NCBI RefSeq assembly: GCF_020382885.2
Contig: NC_058511.1
Location: 3,131,501-3,195,500 of the forward strand
DNA: 64,000 nucleotides
Direction: 5' to 3'
Origin: Scatophagus argus
Taxonomy: Eukaryota > Chordata > Actinopteri > Scatophagidae
Position numbers and translations under genes: made by a program. The notes below the pieces were generated by a model. It was not told where the DNA came from, did not search any database, and saw only the letters and a program-made list of their open reading frames with translations. Every line of letters starts with the position of its first letter. Within the stretch, counting starts at the first letter, position 1. Below are positions 57,173 to 64,000 of the stretch, piece by piece.

Positions 57173-57190
57173 AGCACCATTTGAAATGCA

Positions 57191-57548
57191 GCATGTTGTC
57201 CCCGTGTGTTCTTTAAACGTTGTGGAAATGTAAGGAGGAGGTTTGTTGACATCAGCAGGTTTGCAGATGATGGTGTTGTTTATTTTGAGGAAGTGAGTCG
57301 CTGCATCTGAGGCAGTTTTAACTGTAGTTTTGATTTACACTTTAGTCTGTTTAAAATTTGCTCTCAATTTTTAAGTGACGTGACGAGAAAAATCTGGTGT
57401 TTTGTTTTTTTGTTTTTGTTTTTTTTACATTTTGAAAAAAATGTTATATTAAAATATAATGACGTTTTTGTGCTAAAGGAAAATATCAGACATCCATTGG
57501 GTAGAAATTATGACAAAATTAAAATGAAGTAATTTTCTGCTTGACTTG
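57191..57548. other. Intergenic between ncoa1 and unc93a
   Basis: AT-rich with a T-rich run at about 57401-57427. No gene is recognised. Confidence 0.5.
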
Positions 57549-57915
57549 TGACATCATGATGTTTTCTGTCTGTTATTCAGCAGCAGGACTCGGGAGCAGA
57601 AGGGCAGGTTGGGACCAGGTTTCACACGTGCTCGCATACTGAACTGGTGACTAATCTTTGGAGTCCACCTTGAAACTGACTGCTGCTGGGTTGAACGTGT
57701 GCGCGAAGCCTCCACGTTTTAGAATCTGCAGCTTCTTCAGATGAAGCTTTGCAGTCTACCACGAGTCCGTTGGTTTGGATGACACTGAGCTTCAAGCGGC
57801 TGTCGTTGCACCGTGTGACGAAGCTCTTGTCAGTCTGGGCAGCAGAGGATGTGACCTGCAGCTTCACTGCTGTGCAGAACCATACAACCGCAAGGCGGTT
57901 GATTCTAGTTTATAT
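57549..57915 (+). repeat. Repeat block R1, copy 2
   Basis: It aligns with 22000-22371. The minus strand has an 81-codon open frame (57622-57867) ending before the same TGA that exists in the other copy. No protein family is recognised, so whether the block derives from a coding sequence is open. Confidence 0.8.
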
Positions 57916-58022
57916 CAAAATGGAAAGAAACTTTGAGCTGTTTTTATGGTTTGCTGGGGTTTTCCGAGTGATCACTGATGCAGGTTTGTTTGACAGGAAG
58001 CATGTTGGTGGTTCCTCTACGC

Positions 58023-58725
58023 CAGTGCTTCTCAAATAGTGGGGCGCGCCCCCCTGGGGGGGCGCGGTGCGATGCCAGGGGGGGCGCGTGTGACCCTGGG
58101 GAACATGCTTTTTTTGCCGTACTAGAATAAAGTGTAATTGCACATCCACTACAGTAGTTGGCAGTGGCGCTCTCATTGTCAGAGTGTGCGCAGGGAGTAT
58201 TAGCTCTGTGGTGTAGCGGCTTTTTTGCACCAAGCAGGCGATATGAAGTGCAGTAAGCGAACCCTTAAGAGACAACATGAAGAATTTTTTAACAGGGATG
58301 AGAAGAAAGGCGGAGCGAGACGAAGATAATGAGACAAAAGTAACTCACCCGAAAGCTAAGACGAGGAAATATGACGAAGCATATGTAGCGCTTGGCTTCA
58401 CTGTGACTACAGTGGGAGACGACAGACCGGTGTGTTTACTGTCTAAAAATGTTGGCAGCGGACAGCATGAAGCCAAATAAATTAAGGCGCCACTTGAAGA
58501 CATTACATCCCAATCATGCTGATAAGCCGCTGGAGATTTTTCAGCCAAAACGTGCCGAATATTGCCAACAATCATCCCGCTTTGTGAATACTACTTCAGT
58601 AAACCAGCGAGAATTGTTAGCATCCTATTATTACATATTATTAAATATTATTACATATAGGGGGGGCGCGAATTGTTTTCTACTTGCTGGGGGGGGGCGC
58701 AACAGAAAATAATTGAGAAGCACTG
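58023..58725. mobile_element. hAT deletion derivative with perfect ends and 8-bp duplication
   Basis: The terminal repeats CAGTGCTTCTCAA and TTGAGAAGCACTG are perfect inverses. The 8-bp ctctacgc flanks the element at 58015-58022 and 58726-58733 without mismatch. Subterminal C/G runs (gggggggcgc) lie at both sides. The interior from about 58277 holds the N-terminal part of a BED zinc-finger hAT transposase: YDEAYVALGFTV, then RPVCLL, then after a frame change MKPNKLRRHLKTLHPNHADK and PLEIFQPKRA. The catalytic region is absent. It resembles the ZBED5/SCAND3-type hAT family. It is young by its intact ends. Confidence 0.92.
58277..58640 (+). pseudogene. Truncated, frame-shifted BED-finger hAT transposase
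   Basis: The first frame (58277-58480) begins MKNFLTGMRRKAERDEDNET and reads into RPVCLLSKNV. The homologous reading then moves to the frame starting at 58449, with SMKPNKLRRHLKTLHPNHAD and FQPKRAEYCQQ. The zinc-binding Cys pair is disrupted at the frame change. No dimerisation or DDE region remains, so it cannot be active. Confidence 0.8.
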
Positions 58726-58761
58726 CTCTACGCAGATGACAGAAAGCTAAATTGAGCTGCT

Positions 58762-58970
58762 GTCTGATGATCTTTCTCAGCTCTGAACCCCATTCTTGGA
58801 CTTGAGGTGCCTCATAGATATTTTTCTAAAGTGAAAATTGCTCCTTTGTCTTTATGAGCAAAAGTTTTGTCTCCAGGAAGATTAATCAGATTACTCTAGG
58901 AATGTGCCAACATAATCCGATTTTGCACTTTATATTGGATCTACTTGGAGTGAAAAGGCCATCAGAATTT
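58762..58970 (+). repeat. Repeat block R2, copy 2
   Basis: This is the shorter copy of the block at 55085-55432. It begins ctgtctgatgatctttctca and ends ggagtgaaaaggccatcaga. It follows the hAT insertion site directly. Confidence 0.85.
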
Positions 58971-59115
58971 GTTTTTATCTTTTTTCTAACTTAATTGAAA
59001 TTAAGAAATTAAAGAAGACCCTCCAAATGTCAGGGTTCATTATCAGTGTTGCATCTCGTGTTAGTAGTGAAGCATCAGATGCGATGGGGTGATGGGACAG
59101 CAGTCTGTTTGATAC
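58971..59115. other. Intergenic end segment
   Basis: Short AT-rich stretch before the unc93a 3' end, with nothing recognised. Confidence 0.4.
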
Positions 59116-59136
59116 GAAGCTCAAAATATTAATACT

Positions 59137-59142
59137 TTTATT
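59137..59142 (-). terminator. unc93a: unc93a poly(A) signal (AATAAA on minus strand)
   Basis: TTTATT on the + strand lies about 445 nt beyond the stop codon of unc93a. A second TTTATT at about 59206 is an alternative. Confidence 0.45.
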
Positions 59143-59587
59143 GAACACGTCGCAGTTTAAATGTACAGTATATCATTTAGGTTAGACAATCAGAGCAAAG
59201 TAACATTTATTACAGTGTGAGACGCTACTTACAAAATCTGGTGCTTTGATAATTGGACAGGAACAACAACCCTTAAACATCACAAACGAAGCATTAAATT
59301 TGGACGGGTAAGATTGATAACTAACATAATTTGTGCTTAATCTTCATATACCTGGAATTTTCAACTTCATGGGGATAAAAGGCACAAAATATTTTACCCA
59401 AAAAAGCCACACATACAAAGTATTGTTGTTGCAGTGTCGAGTGTTGTGATGTTTTTCTTTATCACGTTTCCTTTTCTTTATGTTTTATACGGTTGAACCA
59501 GTGAATATTAGACCCAGTGTGCAGTTTTGACTGGTTTCATTCGGTTTCAACAGTTTGGCATCAGTAATAGCCATGAGGCTAAAAACA
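59143..59587 (-). other. unc93a: unc93a 3' UTR (inferred)
   Basis: AT-rich sequence between the stop codon and the poly(A) signals, with no other feature seen. Confidence 0.4.
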
Positions 59588-59871
59588 CTATAATAGTGTC
59601 TGGCATATGATGTTTTTCGTTTCCTTGGTTTTCTTTTGACCTGAGTAGGTCCCCTGTTCAACAGGCTGCGTGGGATTCTTGTGTTCGTAGTACTCCACTA
59701 TGGGGTAAGTGACGGCGGTCAGCAGCAGGACGGTCAGCAGGATGTACAGTTTATACTCCAGGCACAGGAATGTGCTGTAGGCGAAGGCGATAACAAAACC
59801 GAGTGACTCCCACATACGGTAGTTGGCAAATGCGGCCTCTTTGTCACGGGGGAAAAGGATGCCATAAAGAG
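59588..59871 (-). CDS. unc93a: unc93a last coding exon
   Basis: 284 nt after GGCCTACAG on the minus strand. It encodes LYGILFPRDKEAAFANYRMW, two membrane segments (FVIAFAYSTFLCLEYK and LYILLTVLLLTAVTYPIV) and a short Lys/Thr-rich tail ending ICQTLL. Confidence 0.95.
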
Positions 59872-62800
59872 CTGTAGGCCAGAAAGCAGACACATAATAA
59901 CATTTAAAAAAAATAAAGCAGTGATTAACTCTCCAGTCTCCACGAAGGAGCAGCTCATCCCACAGTAGTTAAGTGTAGACAGAACAAAGAAAAACACCAG
60001 TGGTTGTGATGAGGCTAAAATATCCTGAGGGAAACTTATCAAGTGACCTCAGGGAGACCTCAGTTCTTGTTTTCAGATGGTAAGGAGTTCACCATAATCA
60101 GTAAGAGTGATAACCAACAGTCAACCTCAACCTCGGACGATGAATAAACACAAGCAACTAGCAAACAAATTCTTCTTTGGAGTTGGGAGGTTCTTACCGT
60201 TGGTCTGAGTTTGCCAGATGGCGTCAGCCATACCCCACAGGGCAGGAAACACGAAGAAGACCGGCAGCTGGTCAGGATGAGGCCTCCAGTACAAGAGAGC
60301 AATGATGCAGGAAAGGTTGGTCACCGCAGCTGAAAATGGACAGAAATGCAAATCAAATGGATGTCTTTCAGATCAGGTTTTCATAATGTACGTTCTGTTG
60401 AGTCCCCATTTACTGTGTGTTTTCTGTTTAAAAAAGCGTCTTCTACAGCTCAGTGACTGCTGACATCTGAGGAGCAAACTCTTAACTAACTAATTCATCA
60501 CTTACAATGTCCTGTTTTACTGTGAAATAAACTTTACCCAGGCAGAAGAGCGCAGCTCTGCCGGTGTACCGAGCGAGTCTCCCGAAGAGAAACGAGCAAA
60601 GAGAATTGGAGGCTCCAAAACACATCATCACAAAGCCGACAAAATGGATCCCCAAAGCGCATGTCACGTAGTTCTGCAGAGAAACACAACATTTACAAAT
60701 CGCACAAATGAACACCTGACAGAAAGGAGTGTGACAAAGTCCACAGAGGGAGGAGGTGAAGGTGGACGGTTCAGTTTGGGGTTTGTGTCCTCTGTGCAAA
60801 CACCTTTTCTTTTAGTTTTATCATTATTTTCAGTTTGCAGTGACAGCTTTGTTCAAAACAAAACTACTTGATTAGGCAGAGAAAAAGACGGTTTGGCCTC
60901 AAACGTGAGCGTTGCCTTCAGGTATCACACGAAAGACAAACGGGGTTCTCCCGAGTTCGAAACATTCCTACAGCACCACAACATTATGAACAGGAACAGC
61001 TAAATGTGGCAGGTTGCCTCAACTGATGTCACTTGAGTCGGTGCCAGTTTGAACTGAAGACAAGTTTAAAAAAATCTGGCGCCATGGAGCTAGCGGCTGC
61101 ATTAGCTTCAGCTAGCTTAACGCGCTGGCTAATGTAGGCTGATTCTGCTGCATCGATAGTTTTTTCATTTTTTTAAACAACAAATCAGTTCCAGTGTCAT
61201 GTTTGAGACTTTCACAAAAATACAGACAACAACACGGTTACTAATTTCTGTTGGGAGATCTCCTCACCTTGGTGTACTCCCCGGCGAGGAAGCTCTGCTC
61301 GAAGCCGCTGTACATGGTGAGGGGGATGAGGGTCACCAGCCTCCAGTCCTTCAGCAGTCTGAACGTGGCCAGGAACGTGTGGCAGAACGGCTCCCGGTTC
61401 CCGCGGAACTGGCTGGTCTGCTCCCGGTCAATGTTGTCCAGAAACACCGCCACAATGAGCATGGCGAGCAAGCCGACGCCTGCCTCACAACACAGAGCCG
61501 CATGTTTAGAGTTTGTTATTTTTGTTTGTTTGTTCATTCAAGCAAAAAAAAAAAAAATTCGTGAAAAACACTTCCCTGCCTTTCCCGTTGGTGTCTGCGA
61601 TAAGACTGTCAAACACGGGCAAAAATGTTGAAAAACAACCTCTTCTGAACACTGGCCGTCTGGAGGAATCCCGCAAACACTCGGGAAAATATAAAAGTTT
61701 AATAAAATATTCGACCACTTTTGTAATACATGATATAATCTGTAACAGCATAAGGCAGCTAGCTGCCGATGTGTAGCCAGGAACAATAAAATGTGATTGT
61801 ACAATAGTTTTTCTTTTCTCAGAAAGAAAACAAATACTGTAAGTGTGTTTCACTAAATATCAAAATATTCTTGTTTTTGTCCAAATTTGACAAACAGAAC
61901 CAATTTTAGCCACTTTTACGCACACGTTTTGGTTTTTAATGGATGAATAATTTAACAACTGAAACAAACTCTATTGGAGTCATCATATTTAATGTTTTGA
62001 GGAAGAACACCTTAAGGTTCGGACCCGACCGTGACGCCAAAGTAGACGTTAACGTTACCGATGTAGCAGCCGACGAGCGTCCACACGAGTTTCTGAGCAG
62101 GCCTGGTGGAGGTGCTGTTGCTGCTGATGACGAGGCCGCAGTCAGCCGCTCCACAGGTCAGCAGCTGCTCCTCCGGGATGACAGCTGGCGGGAAAACAAC
62201 AGTACATTTACACACGTCAGTAAATACTACTTCACAGTGACGCAAAGTACTTTTACTCAAGTGGAGGCCCTCAGTTTTGAGTTACTTGTGCTTTGCTTGA
62301 GTGTTGCTACATCACACTACATTTCAGAGAGAAATACTGTGCTTGTTCGTTCACTACGTTTGTTAAGTGTTTGTAGTTACCAGTTACTTGGCAGATGAAG
62401 AGTATTTTTAAATTGTAGTATTTACTTAAGTAACAGATCTGAATACTTTGTCCACCCCTGCTACTCCTTCTCAAGAAAATAAAGACATTAAAAAGGTGGT
62501 GTAGGCAAATATTAATAGTGGTTTCCCTCATGGTGGGAATCCTTTTAGTTCCTATGCAGTGGCGGAATCCCACCAAAGTGATGCATAAGCAAATTCAGAT
62601 GCGCGCCGGCCGTTGCATGGTTGATAAGCATCCATTATTCTTCCATATCCACTTCATTATTCAAACAAACATAATTCAGTTTTAGAAGCGGAAATAAAAA
62701 TCTCTGCGTCGTGCTGCTCTTCAAAGAAACGCTCATCATCATCCAGCGTGTGATAAGACGGAGAGCAACAACATCCATAAAGTGATAAACTGCACACTTG

Positions 62801-63986
62801 GCAACATCATCCACTCTTTGCACTCACATTTTATTATTTTCCTCTGAACGGAAACCATAAAAAAAAGAAAACATTGCACACCACCTGTTAGACCTTGCAC
62901 ACTGGAGGGAGTGTGAGTCAGCTGCACACGGGATAAGAAGATGGATAAAGAACCCACCCAGCAAACCGAGACACTTGGGGTGAAGCCTGTGAGGGTTCAG
63001 GGCTTTGGCCTTAGAGGTTGTCAAATGGGTGCAAATAAAGTGTGAACCAATGGGACTTTCAGCTATGGAGCACAAGTCAGTGTGATTTGGTGGGACTGGG
63101 GGGGCGGGATTGAATTTGTGATTTCATTGGTCCTGCTTAGTTACGCCCACTTAGTGCAGCAGGTTGCCAGTGAGGAGGGGCTGGTTTTCAGGAAGTCGTA
63201 GATCTCCAGGAGGTTTAGGTGGCCTTTTCACGTGCTGAAGGTAAGGTCACGTTACACTTCCACCCCTGAGAATATCCAGGCTTTAACCTCACAGCTGTGC
63301 ACGATTAGCCAACGGAAATCTTTATCTTAGCATGTTGTGCTACCCTGTTTGGTACATCACACCAAACACCAGAGCTAATACCTCATGGTTTAGCAGTTGT
63401 TTAGAACATAAATTATTGAATTCAGTGGCAGAAGAAGTACTCAGATCCTTCAGTGGAGTAGAAATACTATGGTTTAAAAATACTTTGTTGCAACCAGAAC
63501 ATTATACTGTTGTGTTTTTCCCACTAATGAATACTGTGTGGAGCTAATTCTACTTTGTATACTACTGGGTACATTAGTAGTATAGCACTACACCGTGTCA
63601 TGTAAGCATAACGTGTAAAAAGTGCAGCATTTTCCATTAAATTAAATGTCCCGAGTTGCTGTAAATTAGACATTTGATCAGCTTATGTCGACACACTGAC
63701 TGACTGACATCATTAAAGTTTTTCACCAACTCGTTCGCTCTCAGTCGTCCTCCTACCTATGCTGGTGTCCTGTCCGAAGATGAGCGACGACATGAGGTTT
63801 CCCCACACGGCAGACGACTGAAAGATGAAGAAGAAGATGCCAAAGTACTGGTTGATGACATCCGAGCCCTTTTTGCCGTCCTTATCAGCCTGCACGTTTC
63901 CGGAGATGGTCAGGTAGGTGCATTTAGCCGACCACAGAGGAGAGCCGCCCAAACCCAGGATCACTGAGGTGGGGATGAGGGTGTAC
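59588..63986 (-). CDS. unc93a: unc93a, unc-93 homolog A (partial: last six coding exons)
   Basis: UNC93A is a multi-pass plasma membrane protein of the major facilitator-like UNC93 family. Its transport substrate is not established. On the minus strand the exons are 63757-63986, 62059-62184, 61268-61479, 60538-60673, 60198-60329 and 59588-59871, with consistent phases, giving 372 aa to a TAG stop. Human UNC93A is 457 aa, so about the first 90-100 residues lie beyond 64000. Seen: YTLIPTSVILGLGGSPLWSA, VINQYFGIFFFIFQSSAVWG, the PEEQLLTCGAADCG loop with an NST glycosylation site, YVTCALGIHFVGFVMMCFGA, LPVFFVFPALWGMADAIWQT and KEAAFANYRMWESLGFVIAF, all matching human positions. It is tail-to-tail with ncoa1. 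Fish may carry several unc93a-like copies, so orthology to the single human gene is likely but not proven. Confidence 0.95.
60198..60329 (-). CDS. unc93a: unc93a exon, penultimate
   Basis: 132 nt, donor G|GTAAGA. It encodes AVTNLSCIIALLYWRPHPDQ and VFFVFPALWGMADAIWQTQT. Confidence 0.95.
60538..60673 (-). CDS. unc93a: unc93a exon, third from end
   Basis: 136 nt, acceptor CTCTGCAG, donor G|GTAAAG. It encodes NYVTCALGIHFVGFVMMCFG and LCSFLFGRLARYTGRAALFC. Confidence 0.95.
60674..61267 (-). other. unc93a: unc93a intron
   Basis: It holds a GCTAGC/TTAGC-rich patch at about 61088-61135, similar to those in ncoa1 exon 1 and intron 10. No gene is supported. Confidence 0.45.
61268..61479 (-). CDS. 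unc93a: unc93a exon, fourth from end
   Basis: 212 nt, acceptor GTGAGGCAG, donor AAG|GTGAGG. It encodes VGLLAMLIVAVFLDNIDREQ, a loop, and LIPLTMYSGFEQSFLAGEYT. Confidence 0.95.
62059..62184 (-). CDS. unc93a: unc93a exon, fifth from end
   Basis: 126 nt, acceptor CCGCCAG, donor G|GTAACG. It encodes IPEEQLLTCGAADCGLVISS and NSTSTRPAQKLVWTLVGCYI, the extracellular loop plus the start of a membrane helix. Confidence 0.94.
62235..62460. mobile_element. Tol2-like hAT MITE in unc93a intron
   Basis: The left end CAGTGACGCAAAGTACTTTT and right end (reverse-complemented) CAGGGGTGGACAAAGTATTC form a gapped inverted repeat. The flanks ctacttca (62227-62234) and ctactcct (62461-62468) match at 6 of 8 bases. 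The interior 'ttactcaag...cttaagtaa' is typical of Tol2-related fish MITEs. Confidence 0.65.
62469..63756 (-). other. unc93a: unc93a intron
   Basis: No gene is supported. At about 63423-63500 is a diverged piece of the same Tol2-like MITE family, starting cagtggcagaagaagtactc; its other end was not located. Confidence 0.5.
63757..63986 (-). CDS. unc93a: unc93a exon, sixth from end (first in window)
   Basis: 230 nt after CTCTCACACAG on the minus strand, donor ATAG|GTAGGA. It encodes LGGSPLWSAKCTYLTISGNV and NQYFGIFFFIFQSSAVWGNL, the most conserved stretch of the family. Earlier exons are outside the window. Confidence 0.95.
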
Positions 63987-64000
63987 CTGTGTGAGAGAGA

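Larger units (their letters stand above)
49133..57190 (+). other. ncoa1: Probable long ncoa1 3' UTR
   Basis: About 8 kb of T-rich, stop-rich sequence runs to the first AATAAA that has a good downstream GT element. Microsatellites are dense: GGAT at 49238-49266, TTG at 49752-49774, TCA at 50081-50108, GGAT/GACG at 50153-50197, GT at 52275-52338, CA at 53583-53624, TCT at 54227-54258, CT at 56645-56705. Earlier AATAAA hexamers at about 56096 and 56470 could give shorter ends, and ATTAAA at about 49486 a very short one. The full extent is inferred. Confidence 0.45.

Noticed and set aside
57622..57867. Minus-strand 81-codon frame as a gene
   Set aside because: It lies in repeat block R1 whose other copy is disrupted; there is no promoter, splice structure or known domain. 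Kept only as a finding.
1..64000. CRISPR arrays, prokaryotic operons, phage or plasmid features
   Set aside because: None seen; the direct repeats are microsatellites and a minisatellite, and the genes are vertebrate genes with introns.

Overview
The window looks like nuclear DNA from a ray-finned (teleost) fish, probably a percomorph; no species can be named. The grounds are split vertebrate genes with GT-AG introns, short introns full of CA/GT microsatellites, fish-type Tc1 and hAT (Tol2-like) DNA transposon remnants, a tRNA-derived SINE, and proteins that align with vertebrate family members recalled from memory but with fish-like differences.

Layout. (1) 1-1260: a possible last coding exon (220-301, + strand) and 3' UTR of an unrecognised upstream gene. 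(2) 2049-3169, +: complete two-exon ptrhd1 (peptidyl-tRNA hydrolase-like, 126 aa), with a poly(A) signal at 3319. (3) 3346-5880: intergenic, with an exact 8 x 45-bp minisatellite, a Tc1 fragment and a Tol2-like MITE. (4) about 5880-57190, +: the whole ncoa1 gene (SRC-1, nuclear receptor coactivator 1). It has a CpG-rich first exon, a probable second untranslated exon (19846-20075), a start codon at 31131 and 20 coding exons ending at 49132. These give a 1496-aa protein with every splice phase in register. A probable 8-kb 3' UTR ends at an AATAAA at 57167. The roughly 24 kb of 5' introns hold most of the transposons. (5) 57191-59115: intergenic, with two older repeat blocks and a hAT deletion derivative that keeps perfect ends and a perfect 8-bp target duplication. 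(6) 59115-64000, -: the last six coding exons of unc93a (MFS-like membrane protein), running off the right edge and tail-to-tail with ncoa1.

The three recognised genes are not a functional pathway. ptrhd1 and ncoa1 are also neighbours in human, but in a different relative orientation.

The most notable observations are: an apparently lost first nuclear-receptor box (LXXLL) in ncoa1 while the next two are intact; CA repeats just after the donors of coding exons 1-3 and GT repeats just before the acceptors of exons 7 and 8; several perfect short-loop foldbacks; two inverted Tc1 copies in introns of one gene; and a set of hAT remnants whose target duplications can be read directly. I found no evidence of a wholly new biological system.
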